From Aurifilum marmelostoma (taxonomy: Eukaryota; Ascomycota; Sordariomycetes; Diaporthales; Cryphonectriaceae), in assembly GCA_027559495.1 (NCBI GenBank), contig JAMXSV010000018.1:1116001-1180000 (forward strand): DNA of 64,000 nt. Direction: 5' to 3'. Every line of letters begins with the position of its first letter. The stretch's first letter is position 1. Of this stretch, positions 37,364-48,854 are shown piece after piece. The notes beneath the pieces are model-generated. The model did not search any database and had not been told where the DNA came from. It was given only the letters and a program-made list of their open reading frames with translations. Position numbers and translations under genes: made by a program.

Positions 37364-38850
37364 ATGAACGTCCTCAAGTCCTCCGAGCTTTCACCTGTCC
37401 ACGACCTCAACCATGCCCTGGAGGCAAGGATCAACAGCAATGTCAGTCTCGACGCTCCGAGAACTAGCAAAACGGCCCGTGAAGTTCTGGACGGCCCTCG
37501 GGTAAACTATCAGCGCCTTTGGGACCAGATCCATTACACAGCGCAATGGGGTGTGATTGAAGGCTCAGAAGGCATGCACCGCCTGGCACTGAATATAGAC
37601 GACAAAGCCGTACGCCAATGGTTCCTCCAAGAGGCTAAGAGCCTGGGCTGCACGACTTTTATCGATACTATGGGCAATCTTTTCGCCATATACCCAGGCG
37701 AATGTCCAGGTGACCTGCCTCCCATCGCCATGGGCAGCCACCTGGACACTCAGCCCGCCGGTGGAAAATACGACGGCATCCTAGGCGTATTGGCAGCCCT
37801 GGAGGTCATCCGCGCCGTCCACGAAGCAGGTATCAAGCCATGGTATCCTCTCGCAGCCGTCGTCTGGACCAACGAAGAAGGAGCAGCCTTCTTCCCAGGT
37901 TGTTCTGGCTCCTCTGTATGGGCCGGGTGGGTGCCCATCACGGACGCGTATGCTCAGGAACACTGCGTAACGGGTCAGACATTGGGATCTGCCCTGGACG
38001 AGATCGATGCGAAGGGCGCCATTGCCGCCTCGAGTCTTGCCATGCCGCTGCAGGCTCACTTTGAACTGCACATTGAGCAGGGCAAGATCCTCGAGGCCAA
38101 TCAGCAGAGCATTGGTGTGGTCCGCCGCATCCAGGGCATCCGACGCTATGCCATCACCTGCCACGGGAGACAGGAGCATGCTGGGACGACGGCCATGTGG
38201 AACAGGGCCGATGCGCTAGTTGCGGCATCCAAGATTGTTCTCAAGGTCGAGGAGCTGGCCAGAGCACAGGATGCCTGCGCAACAGTCGGCGTGCTCAAGG
38301 TGGCAGCTCCGACTCCCAACACGATCCCGTCGTGCGTGGATCTCACAATTGACGCTCGCCATATGGAGGAGTCTACGCTGGATGACCTAGAGAAGCAGAT
38401 CTATGACTACCTGGAGAGCCTCTCCAAAATCAACAAGGCGTGGATCTTCTCCAAAAAGCGGGTGTGGCATAGCCCGGCCCTGCTCTTCGATTCCGAGCTG
38501 GCCGATTGTATTGCTTCCACGGCAGCAGCTGAATATGGCGAGGCACAAGTGAGAGATATGGTTTCTCTTGCTGGTCATGACAGTGCCATGACAGCGCTGC
38601 GTGTGCCTACGGCCATGATATTCGTTCCGAGCCAGGCCGGTATTAGCCACAGTCCATTGGAATTCACTTCAATGGAGCACTGGTATGTCCAAGCCTCCCC
38701 TCCCCCTCCCCATTCCAAATGGACGAGACATCTTAGCTCTGAGCCTCTCTCCATTCACTAACGCACACTGTGAAACCAAGCGGCCGGGGAGCACAAGTCA
38801 TGCTGAATGCTGTGCTCCGCTACGATCAACTCTGTAAGAGACACGGATGA
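37364..38850 (+). CDS. M20-family amidohydrolase, N-carbamoylase / beta-ureidopropionase-like
   Basis: Exons 37364-38682 and 38781-38850 give 462 residues. The frame is open further upstream, but the ATG at 37364 (context CGACAATGAA) fits the family start. Metal and catalytic motifs are all present: GSHLDT (residues 124-129; His126, Asp128), KYDG (Asp137), NEEGAAF (Glu171-Glu172), FELHIEQG (His236) and HAGTTAM (His272). This combination marks the dizinc hydantoinase/carbamoylase branch of M20, which includes N-carbamoyl-amino-acid hydrolases, allantoate amidohydrolase and the yeast-type beta-alanine synthase. The second exon supplies the expected GAQVMLNAVLRYD end. It lies between the PKS and the second P450 and is divergent from the PKS. 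Because NRPS domain A1 looks unfit for alpha-amino acids, a role in making beta-alanine for the NRPS is an attractive inference. General nitrogen salvage is the alternative. Confidence 0.85.
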
Positions 38851-40699
38851 AGCGGCATGATCCTGCCCATGGTGATGCAACGCTATCAGATCCTTTTTTC
38901 GCATTTTTGACCACAAGAGTGCTAGATAGAGTATAGGACTTATTTGATATCGCTTGAGATAATGGCCATGTTGAGCAATAATTTGTGCCCTATGACGTGA
39001 TTGTTGCATCCTCCTGCGCGCCACACGTTTAATTAGCCAACGTCCTTCGGCCACAGCCTATGTGCTAGTGTCATGTTGAATGCTCTCTTTGGTGCACACA
39101 GAAAATCCCACACGACCTGGGCATAGACGATGACCTTGAGTCATTCCGTACAGGTAGGGAATGGTGGTTGTGATTACAATACTACCAGTGTTTGAGCAAC
39201 ATCAGCACATGTGGAACCTAATGCAAGCAGTAATATCTGCAGAACCAAGTAATACTTGCAGAAAGTAAACATGTTTTTCGAAAAAGGGAAAAAGGGGAAC
39301 AAAAAGCCGCAAATCTATTAATAACCTCAGGTCGTTGTGGTTGCCGATGAATCGAGCCACGCCTGATGATGAACAAATGACATGTTTGTATTGCGTTGAA
39401 CCCGCTCCCATCTAATCGTCGATTACTCTTAGATATCCTCAACCCTCTACATTTGTGATCTCATCTTTATGGTTAGCTATAATTGAATCATTACCATTTT
39501 AAATGACGTCCTCGATATGATTGGTCATACACCAAGAAACAGCCCGTAGCTCAATCAGCTTATGCTGGTTTCCATGGTCGTTGTCGTCGTGTGTCTGTAA
39601 TCTTAATCACGTCAGAGCCAAGATAACAGCACGACTGAATCCTTCGGTCTGGGGCTATCAATCTCTTCTCCCTCCTTAATGTCGATCGCCGCTCAACCTG
39701 CAGCGCCTCAAGCCCTAGGCTCTGAGGCTACGAGGCTGAAATGCGGGTCAGCCCAACGTCAGCATGAGTTCGGGTCGCCTTCCCGCTTTTTACACGGCAC
39801 TCTGTCTCGTTTCACCGGTGGTTAGTCGATACTTGCTTGGCAGTAACGCCTCGCTGACGAACAAACTCAAATGACCTGCAGGATGAGCCAAGGGCCCGTA
39901 ATCATTAATGCGGGGAACCTCGATAGTACGATGTGCACATACATACTGTGTAAGTAGCGGTTCTTGTCCCACTGTACCCACTCGACCCTGATGTACCTGT
40001 ACATTGCAATCCCTTCGTTGTTGACTAAACCAGATGAGTTGATATGATTTGACCCAAGGCAACTCCCCACGTTACGCTGAACTCTGGTCCGTCCTCATTA
40101 GCCTGCCACTTCATATTCCTACCTCCTTTTCACGCCTTTACTCTGCCTCGTTCGGCATAATCGGCTCGTGGGACTTGGCCTCTCTGTAACAGCCAGTGAC
40201 CGTTCAGGCATTGACCGTCAGCAGCTATTGTATCATTATGTGGCTCAGGCTCAGACCACCGGGTCCAGACCCAACATATTCCTCCAGACTAATATCCGGA
40301 CCCCACTCCTACATCACCTCAACTCCTTCAAACAATGACACACGTAAGTATTTCGCTCAGGGTGTGTGTCTAACATCTGATGTCGGACGCGAAGCCGATT
40401 CGGGCCATATGAGCACATGAACGAGGTGCATCTGTCCGGGGTAGAGCAGAGCAGGAGAGACGAAGAAACGATGTAAAGAAGAAGAACGAAAGAGGAGGGC
40501 CAAGGCTTGTAGGAAAATAAAACCAGGTACGGCAAGAGGGTGTTACTCATCTCCCGCATGCCTCATCAGACTTCAGAATTCCTGTATTAGGAAGGCCAGT
40601 CGAAACATTTCTTTAGCCCTTCCTAGCGAGAAGAAACGATTCCCACTGCCAATCTCGACTTTATCCCCACAAGACATCTTCTACCTCAAGCTTCAGGAG
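38851..40699. other. Intergenic region before second P450
   Basis: About 1.85 kb with only short, unsupported open frames on both strands. It should hold the promoter of the P450 at 40700. No repeat or mobile-element remnant is recognised. Confidence 0.4.
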
Positions 40700-42346
40700 A
40701 TGGACGCTGTACAAGCGAAGCTGCGAGATGCGGGTCCCACGGTCTGGCTGGCCGTCGGGGCGGTAGTTGTAGCTATCCTTCTTCACCTGATCGGGTCCAA
40801 GGACTCGCGCGAGCCCCCTTATCTCGACTCGAGGATCCCGCTCGTGGGACACCTGAAGCACTTGGTAGGCCTCTACCGATATGGCGCCAGGTACTTCACG
40901 ACGCTCGACCAGGAGCACCATCTCGGCCTGTACACGCTCCCAGTCTTCACCAACCGGCTGTACGTTGCTGGCTCGGCCGAATGGTCCACGGCCGTGAATA
41001 AGCATTCTTCTACTATCGACCTCTACACCCTTAGCTCGCGGGCCTTGAGTCAGCTGATGGGCCTGAATAAGGACTCCATGGAGATTGTGAACCACAACCT
41101 GCACGGCGACAGGAAGCAGACAGCAGGCAACATCATCTTCACGCTGAAGGATGTAATGCTCAAGTCGCTGGCGCCAGGCAGGGATCTAGACGAGCTGAAC
41201 GACAAGTTGCTGGATGGTCTCTCTCCCTTGATCAATAACCTCGCTCGGGGTACGAAGCCGGAGAAGCTGATGTTCTGGGCCTGGGCCCGCCAGCAGATCT
41301 CAGAGGTATCCATGGCTGCGGCATACGGAGAGGACAATCCCGTGTCCAGGCAGCCGACGCTGGTTGAGGACTTTTGGCAGTTCGATGCCAGTGCTGCAGC
41401 CCTGATGGCGCCGTGGCCTGCAGTGTTTGCGAGAAAAGGCCATCTTGCGCGGTGGAGGTTCATCAATGGGTTCGTCGACTACGCCGTAAGGGGTGGCTAC
41501 AAGCATGCTTCCAATCTGATCCAGGTCCGAGCCAGAGAAGCCCTGGCCACTGGGATGGCAGTTGATCAGTACGGCCAGCTTGAGAGCAACTTTGCTCCTG
41601 GTCTCTTGTCCAACACTGTCCCGGCGACATTTTGGCTGATCAGCCGTGTCTTCGAGGATCCCGAGCTCCTCGTCAAGTCGCGCGCGGAAATAGATCAGTG
41701 CATCGAGAAGGGCGAGGGCAACAAGCACGTTCTCAATATCACAAAGCTCCAGACCCAGTGTCCGCTCTTTGCGAGCGCGTTTCTGGAAACGCTCCGCACC
41801 ACCGCCCCACTCAACACCTACCGCTTCATCCGCGAAGACACCGTCGTCACCAACAACTCCACGCAAGAGAGCTTTGTTTTGAGGAAGGGCAACCTGGTGC
41901 AGCACGCCTCGACCGTCCTGCACAGCCGCGCCTCAGTCTGGGGCGAGGACCCGGACTCTTTCAACGCGGGCCGATTCCTTCCTGTCGTGCACCGAGCGCA
42001 AGCCGGTTCTGGCCTGCAAGGGAAACCCATGGACCCTGCCGCACCCTTTAGAGATGCCAATGGGAAGATGTACAGCGGCTCTTTCCGGCCGTTTGGTGGC
42101 GGTGTGCACCTGTGCCCTGGTCGGTATTTTGCACAGACCTCGATTTTGGCTGGAGCCGCGCTGTTCATTGCTGCATATGATATGGAGAGTGAGCCAGGAA
42201 CGGATAGATTTGTTCCTCCTCCGTTTAAGAATGCCAAGGGCGTCATGTTCTTGTCTATCATAAAGCCAGACAGGGACGTAGAGGTCTTATTGAAGAGGAG
42301 GGCTGGGTTTGAAGACGCGGAGTGGGAATTCAGCAAGTCAAGGTGA
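40700..42346 (+). CDS. Cytochrome P450, CYP7/CYP8-like, single exon
   Basis: One uninterrupted frame of 548 residues. An N-terminal membrane anchor (about residues 15-31) is followed by DSRIPLVGHLKHL. The I-helix carries NTVPATFW (from Asn305) in place of the usual A/G-Gx-D/E-T-T/S; this is the hallmark of cholesterol 7-alpha-hydroxylase and prostacyclin-synthase relatives. ExxR is ETLR (363-366), and the heme loop FGGGVHLCPGR has the ligand Cys472. Fungi have several clades of this type, some in secondary-metabolite clusters. The lack of introns contrasts with the intron-rich P450 at 24638. It is the right-most gene that I would place in the cluster, and its position after the M20 hydrolase is the only link. 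Substrate unknown. Confidence 0.9.
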   Translation: MDAVQAKLRDAGPTVWLAVGAVVVAILLHLIGSKDSREPPYLDSRIPLVGHLKHLVGLYRYGARYFTTLDQEHHLGLYTLPVFTNRLYVAGSAEWSTAVNKHSSTIDLYTLSSRALSQLMGLNKDSMEIVNHNLHGDRKQTAGNIIFTLKDVMLKSLAPGRDLDELNDKLLDGLSPLINNLARGTKPEKLMFWAWARQQISEVSMAAAYGEDNPVSRQPTLVEDFWQFDASAAALMAPWPAVFARKGHLARWRFINGFVDYAVRGGYKHASNLIQVRAREALATGMAVDQYGQLESNFAPGLLSNTVPATFWLISRVFEDPELLVKSRAEIDQCIEKGEGNKHVLNITKLQTQCPLFASAFLETLRTTAPLNTYRFIREDTVVTNNSTQESFVLRKGNLVQHASTVLHSRASVWGEDPDSFNAGRFLPVVHRAQAGSGLQGKPMDPAAPFRDANGKMYSGSFRPFGGGVHLCPGRYFAQTSILAGAALFIAAYDMESEPGTDRFVPPPFKNAKGVMFLSIIKPDRDVEVLLKRRAGFEDAEWEFSKSR

Positions 42347-44048
42347 AGGCCTTCAAATGTGCCCTGACAGGTAAGACGAGATTGCTAGTCCAAGGTATAC
42401 ACTACAGTAGCATTTTATTGCATCATCCAAGCCCGTATTGGATAATGCTTGGCCAATGTAATATATATAGCCTTCCAAAAGTTCAAAAGAACACAAAGAT
42501 AGCAATTGACGTTTGACAATTCCCTACAATAGTAATTACTACCTAGATACCCAAGTATGCATACACAAGTGACCGCTATCAAATCTGCATTGATCACAGT
42601 GCAGAGTCGGAAATTGAAGTTCAATTACCAGGCACATTCTTTTACCACCATTCTTGTGTCGTGCATTACGTGGTATAGCTTCATGCTTCCACACGGTAAT
42701 GTCTAGCCTGTTGCATTGACTGCCCATATGCCGAGGACCTAATAGGCTGGAACAAGATGGCAAGTATAGACCGTCTGAGAATGCTATCTAATGGACTTTT
42801 TGAACGTTTGCGAATATTGGTCACAGTCTGGCCCTTAGTTTTGTACAACTTATGATTCAACATGGTGGGGATGTTTCGTTGATGCATTTACAATAGGCGC
42901 GAATGGCAAACGCTTGCTTGTATATTCCCATCTGAAACCTGTAAGAAGTTGCTCGTCTCTCTGTGCATTTTGTGCATCTTGTCAATTAGTATTTGGGGTC
43001 TTGACTTACTTGTCAAAAAGATCTGAGTGATGGCCTGGCAAAACACATTTCATCATTTGACGATATTTCCAGAGGCTCCAGGTCTCTCTTTCTATATATT
43101 CGCTTCCCAGGTTCTTATCAGTTTCTGATTTTTAGTACACCCGATGATCCTTATAACCTGTGCATCGATAGTTTGACTTACAGACGATGCCCTGTAGCAG
43201 CGAAGGGGTCCCGCAAGACCTTTCCAGAGCGCATGTGCAGACAGTGGCCTACTTACACTTTTCGCCTATTGCCAAAGGTGAATTACGAATGACAATTTTC
43301 ATGCATTCTTTTATTCGTCACAACATCGTTTTCGCTTCTTGATAATCTGAATGACAAATAACATGTGATCAAACCAGGCATTTGCGAACATCAGTCGAAT
43401 TTTCGGATTACTCAGTAGATTCTTTGCACCATTTACATTGTTGTAGTAAAAGTGGTTGTCGAAAAAGTAAGGCAGAGTTCAACATTCAATTGAATCTCTG
43501 TTTCTGGGCATACAATTATCACAGAACAACCATGACCTGCACTCACGTTATGACTAGCTGTCCCTTGACAACAGTTACAAGTCAATGCGACCCCCGAAGT
43601 GATAGGCACCGTGCGTTCTTCAACACCTTCGTTATGAGGACTGCTGGGGCTGTTCCATCACACCTTAGCTTCTCCAGCACCCCCTGGAAGGTGCTCCCCC
43701 CCCCTTTTTTTTTTTTTAATAATACTGAACCAGGAAACTCACAAGGCACTGACCATTGTCGAGGTTACAGCGAGATACAGCTAACGCATACCACATTCCT
43801 GTTACAGAATAGCAAAAGCAATGCATGGCTCGGTTGTCCTGTGGGCTTCCATTACCGGATTAGTCCAATTGACAAGGTGCAATGATCCACCTCATTGAGC
43901 TGGGAATAGCGAGATCGGTACGATGAGAAAGCACGACGTTCAAAAAGGCGCCTGAGGGCGCATCCCCCAGGCAGACCAGGCTTGAGCTTTTAGACGTATC
44001 GCTCATTTTGACCCCTCGTTTCGTTTCCCGTTAAACCTCCTCTACAAT
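42347..44048. other. Intergenic region between P450 and sedolisin gene
   Basis: 1.7 kb without a supportable gene. A C9T13 tract lies at 43696-43717. An open frame at 43382-43885 has no family likeness and crosses this tract. This may be the right border of the cluster. Confidence 0.4.
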
Positions 44049-46264
44049 ATGCACGTCAGCGCGCTGAGCATCGTGCACATCGCTGCCGCCCTGGCGGGCA
44101 CAGCCGCGGGGCTGGCCGTGCCCCACACACACGCCGTGCATGAGCGCCGCCGTCTGCCTCACCCGAAAATCAACCAGCGCATGTCATCTGATGCGGTCTT
44201 GCCCATGCGTGTCGGTCTCAAGGCCAATGCTGCCGCGCTCCAGTCTGCCGAGGAGTGGCTGATGGAAGTCTCGCATCCGGCATCGCCCAAGTACGGAAAG
44301 CACTGGACTTCCGACGAGGTCATTGAGGCCTTCAGCCCCTCGAGCGAGACTATCGAGTCTGTCTCCGCCTGGCTCTCCGAGTCCGGGATCGGAAAGGAGA
44401 GGATCACGCACAGTGATAACAAGGCGTGGTTCGCTTTCGAGGCGACGGTCGAGGAGGCTGAGACGCTGCTGCACACGCAGTACTTCCACGACGGCATTGA
44501 GGAGGACCGTGGGTCTATGGTGGGCTGCAATGAGTACCATCTGCCCAAGCACATCCAGGAGCACGTAGATTATGTGACTCCCGGTGTGAGAGGAACCATG
44601 ATGGACTTGCACCCCACCAGTCAGTGGAAGCGTAACGCGCAGCGTAAGAGAAGCTCAGATAGCAAACAGGGCAGCAAGCTGATGCCGCAAGAGGAGAGGT
44701 TCCGGGCCATATCTGATGTGTTGGCTGAGAACTTCACCCTGGCTTCTTGCGACGAGTATATCACCCCAGAATGCATTCGAGCCCTGTACAACTTCTCGGC
44801 ACCCAACCCTAATGCGACGGTGTCTCTCAACAACTCGCTCGGCATCTTCGAGGAGGGAGACTTCTACAACCAAGAGGACTTCAACGAGTTCTTCACGACG
44901 TTTACACCGTACATCCCGAATGGCACTCACCCTGTTGCCAACTTCATCGATGGTGCCGAGGCCCCTATCAAGGTTCAAGCTCTTGCTGGAGGCGAGAGCG
45001 ATCTGGACTTCGAGCTGGCCTATCCTATGTAAGTTTGGTCGTTATGTTCCATCTATTCAGAGCTGATCTCTCGGTGCAAATCTACTCTTGCACTCCACCG
45101 CTCACAGAAAAGAAAATACTAATCATGTGTTATCAACAGTATCTACCCTCAGACAACAACATTGTACCAGACGGACGATCTCTACTACGCTGAAGGTGGT
45201 TCATACGGCATCTTCAACACTTTCCTCGATGCCCTAGACGGCAGCTACTGCACCTATTCTGCCTACGGTGAAACAGGCAATGACCCAACGCTTGATCCTG
45301 TCTACCCGGATCCTCACCCTGGGGGCTACAAAGGCGAGCTCATGTGTGGAGTGTACGAACCAACCAACGTCATCACCATCTCCTACGGTGTGTACGAGAA
45401 CGACCTGCCATACTACTACCAGGAGCGTCAGTGCAACGAGTTCCTCAAGCTCGGCCTCCAGGGTGTGTCCATCTTCGTAGCCAGCGGTGACACGGGCGTC
45501 GGTGGCTATCCCGACGGCACGTACGGTGATGGGCCGTACTACGGATGCCTCCGAGACGACGACGTCTTTGCTCCAACCCAGCCCAACAGCTGTCCTTGGC
45601 TGACCAACGTTGGTGCTACCGAGGTGTTCCCTGGCAAGACGGTCGATGAGCCCGAGAGCGCCGTTCTGGACCTGTCGCCTACTTTCAACTATAGCAGCAG
45701 CGGCGTAAGTGGTCGGCCCTAGTCTTGCTCACGACAGGCTGACGTAGTGTGCCTTTCAGCTGACATTTGTGTACCAAACAATAGGGCTTTTCCAACATCT
45801 TTGGCATCCCCAGCTACCAGGCGGACGCCATTGCCACCTATTTCGCAGACCACAACCCGCCGTACCCGTATTACTACGACGGCAATTATCTTAACGCCAC
45901 AAACGGCGGCCTGTACAATCGCAACGGACGAGGCATCCCCGACGTGGCAGCGAACGGTCTGAACATCGCCCTCTACGTAGGCGGCGAGTTTGGCCGCGAG
46001 GGAGGCACGTCAGCCTCGAGCCCCATCTTTGCATCGCTCATCAACAGGATCATCGAGGAGCGTCTCGCCGTTGGCAAGGGGCCTCTGGGTTTCATTAACC
46101 CTACTTTGTATACCAACCCACAGGTACTGAATGATATCACAAACGGGACGAACCCGGGATGTGGTACGGATGGCTTTGAAGCTGCTAGTGGATGGGACCC
46201 GGTCACTGGGCTAGGAACGCCAAACTATCCCAAGATGCTCGAGCTGTTTTTAAGCCTTCCCTGA
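44049..46264 (+). CDS. Secreted sedolisin-family (S53) serine-carboxyl peptidase, tripeptidyl-peptidase-like
   Basis: Exons 44049-45028, 45140-45704 and 45785-46264 give 674 residues. A signal peptide (about 1-23) is followed by a pro-domain with the typical PASPKYGKHWTSDEV motif and a basic stretch near residue 200 (RKR) that could be the processing site. Catalytic motifs are intact: GESDLDFEL (Glu and Asp four apart), VASGDTG (oxyanion Asp) and GGTSASSP (nucleophile Ser). The C-terminus has the calcium-site pattern ending in GWDPVTGLGTP. Several NxT/S sequons fit secretion. Such enzymes digest proteins outside the cell at acid pH. Nothing ties it to the lipopeptide cluster. Confidence 0.93.
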
Positions 46265-47867
46265 GCTATAGTCGTGCTGAAGAGCCAGGAGACGTAGGCG
46301 GTGCGCTTGATGGGCTTAACAGATCGATACTAAGTCTCAGCTGGCCGTTCACAGACGAGATCTAGATGAAATTAAGCCATAAATGGTTTTATATTACTAC
46401 ATTGCCATCACGTGTTGAATGACACTTACATAACGTCAATGAAATTCATCTCCAAAAGGTAGGAATCCAATTAGCACACAGATATGATCGACCGCTCGTT
46501 GGGTAGAATTAGGGGACACACACAACTGCCTAGCATCAACAAGATCTTCGTCGATCATATAATCATCACAAATGCACCTTCATTAATCTTCCACGAAGCC
46601 ATTGCCCATCGCAATTATGTCCAGAAATGTCACGGATACTGTTACGCACAGCGTCACGTATATACTGAAGCAAATCATGAGCATTTTCGACGCCGCGACA
46701 GTGTTCATCGCCACGGATGCTGAATACGCGTGTACAGGTCAGGCTGCATGCGATGAGGACTCGAAAACCCGACTAGCTCATCGACGCCCGCGACCTGCAA
46801 AGCTATTTGACCCCCTCAGACCCTTTGCCAATGTACACCAGAATCAAAGTCCACCTTCGGGAGCGCCGCCTTTTCCAGCCTACGATGACCCGCTCGAACG
46901 GCTTGATCATCCATTCTGGAAGAGAGATCACCCCTTGCTCCGATCCGACCACCCATTCTGGGACGGCGAGCCTCCGGAGAGCGTCACGTGCGGTCTTCCT
47001 AGCCTGATGGATGACTGACTGCCGACCGCCACCATTGGTATGATATGTGACAGCTGTAAGACGTACACGGGTCACAACGCGGCTGTCAGTAAAAAGCCTT
47101 GGGTAGAGAACGTTGTAGGGGCTTGAGAACTTATTCAACGACGTGGAACAAGACCTTTATTGTATGTGTAGTCTACTGCTTTGTCGCCTTGGCTGAGGAG
47201 AAGTTTTTGATACAACATGGGATTGTGAGTCGCTCGGGCAACAACATGCTACCACAACAAAAGCAGTAAGAAGGGTCTCATAAGTCTCGATGAGAGAGCA
47301 CTCAAGTCTGTAGAATTAACGCCCGCGTTGAACATATTCAAACATAGCCTCCCAGCTCTTAGCAGCATTTGCAGTCCCTCATGCATTCTCGAGTGTTGCC
47401 CGTGCCAAGGACTTGGCCGCATCCAGCTGAAAATATGACACAGGCCGAGATATCTAGGGAGACCTGTTAGATTGCAGCCTTCGCCGCCCCCAAACACGTT
47501 TGATTTGTGGCTTGAATCTGCTGCCCACCATACGTTTCACAAATGTACCTGTATGATCAAAGGGTTCGATCGTAGCTCCGAAGACGATGCATGTCGTCGG
47601 AGCCACCAGTACGTGTCTAGCAACTCCAACACGGGCTGAAGCAGTGTCTAATATCAGTACGACTCCTTCAGGAATGCCATTATCAAGACCGCGTGGCTCA
47701 TTCACTCATAAAAGAGTTATGGAGACACCATGTCTGCTTTTACCTACTATTTTCTTTGAGACGGATAAACCTTCGCTGTCTCCTTCGCAAGTGCACGATG
47801 TAGGGACTTCAAACCGAACCAGGAACTAACACTCATACATTCTTGTCCCTACCCTCCCTTCTCTATC
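46265..47867. other. Intergenic region
   Basis: 1.6 kb. Overlapping open frames on both strands at 46602-47138 share a short internal repeat (DHPFW read on plus, 46900-46965) but resemble no family I know and are not called. No other element is seen. Confidence 0.4.
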
Positions 47868-48854
47868 ATGGAACCGAGATCTCATCATGAATATGATTGT
47901 TTTCCTGAGCTCGTGCCAGATGAAATGATCCATCCTTCCCCAAAAGTACCCCGTCGCTCAGAGCCGAATGCTGAAGTTCCGCAACTAGAACAAGATGCCC
48001 AACAAGGTCCTCGATTACCCTTACTCCCACTGCAACAAGGAAGCCCCGAAGTCTTGTCTCATGCCGAAGCAGAGTTTCTAGCCCACAGGTTCACCGAGCG
48101 AGACCCCAAATATCCAGTTCTCTGTGACGATACGCCGAAGTTCTCGTGCATGCCGCAGCGCGAAGTGCAGGTGGGGGAGCCTAACGTCGAAAACCCAGTC
48201 GTCATTCAGCCTCCAAAGGATAGCGGTACTAAACCCGGCGGTAAGACCTGGCATAGAATACCGAGGAGATTTCTTTCGACTTTGGCTATCGTCTTCTCTA
48301 TCGTGGTGACGACGGGGATCGCTGGAGGTGTGGCTGGTGGAATTTTGTCTTCCAGGGCTCGTAGTGGGAATGAGATTAGACCATCGACTACAATGAGCAG
48401 GTTAGTGAGATACCAACCTATTAGAGAGAGAAAGGAATTAACAAAATGTACAAGTCCAACAAGGTCTTCAGAGTTGACAATTCCACCATCTACCACGTCC
48501 TCGGTCTTCAGTCCAAGCCCTGCAGCAGCAACCACCCAGCCAAGCCCCAACATATCCACGATCACGGGTGGCTTCGCCTTCCAAGCGTTTTCAGACGACA
48601 ATTTCAGCGGGAGCGCAAGCTCTGTCGTGCGCGATGAGCTGTTCACAGACTTTGCCTTCAACTGTTCCTCTTACGTGTGGATCCCAAACGGCACCAACTG
48701 CTGCGTGACCTTTTGCGCCAACAGAACGACCAGTGGGTGGACCGGATGGTGGTGCTCGGAGCGCCGGCAGGATAATGCGAGCAAGGTCTTCGAGAGGATA
48801 TATGTAGGCTGTGGCGATGAGGGCAAGCTTAAGGAGAATGGAAGGTGTTTCTAA
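47868..48854 (+). CDS. Single-pass membrane protein with Cys-rich ectodomain, unknown function
   Basis: The open frame encodes 328 residues. A proline-rich, presumably cytosolic N-terminal half (1-130) is followed by one membrane helix (about 135-160, rich in Gly), a Ser/Thr/Pro stalk (about 165-235) and a compact ectodomain with NCCVTFC, GWWC and VGC cysteines and NxS/T sequons. The ectodomain opening (FQAFSDDNFSG) recalls fungal extracellular domains of the same general build. A possible in-frame intron starts at 48401 (GTTAGT) and ends at 48454 or 48463 (54 or 63 nt); removing it would tidy the stalk without changing frame. I cannot assign a function; a cell-surface or wall-related role is only a guess. 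Confidence 0.6.
   Translation: MEPRSHHEYDCFPELVPDEMIHPSPKVPRRSEPNAEVPQLEQDAQQGPRLPLLPLQQGSPEVLSHAEAEFLAHRFTERDPKYPVLCDDTPKFSCMPQREVQVGEPNVENPVVIQPPKDSGTKPGGKTWHRIPRRFLSTLAIVFSIVVTTGIAGGVAGGILSSRARSGNEIRPSTTMSRLVRYQPIRERKELTKCTSPTRSSELTIPPSTTSSVFSPSPAAATTQPSPNISTITGGFAFQAFSDDNFSGSASSVVRDELFTDFAFNCSSYVWIPNGTNCCVTFCANRTTSGWTGWWCSERRQDNASKVFERIYVGCGDEGKLKENGRCF

Noticed and set aside
43382..43885. Plus-strand open frame of 167 residues
   Set aside because: It runs through the C9T13 homopolymer tract, which makes a chance frame likely.
46602..47138. Overlapping open frames on both strands with a small DHPFW repeat
   Set aside because: No start context, splice pattern or family likeness on either strand; two strands open together suggests composition, not coding.
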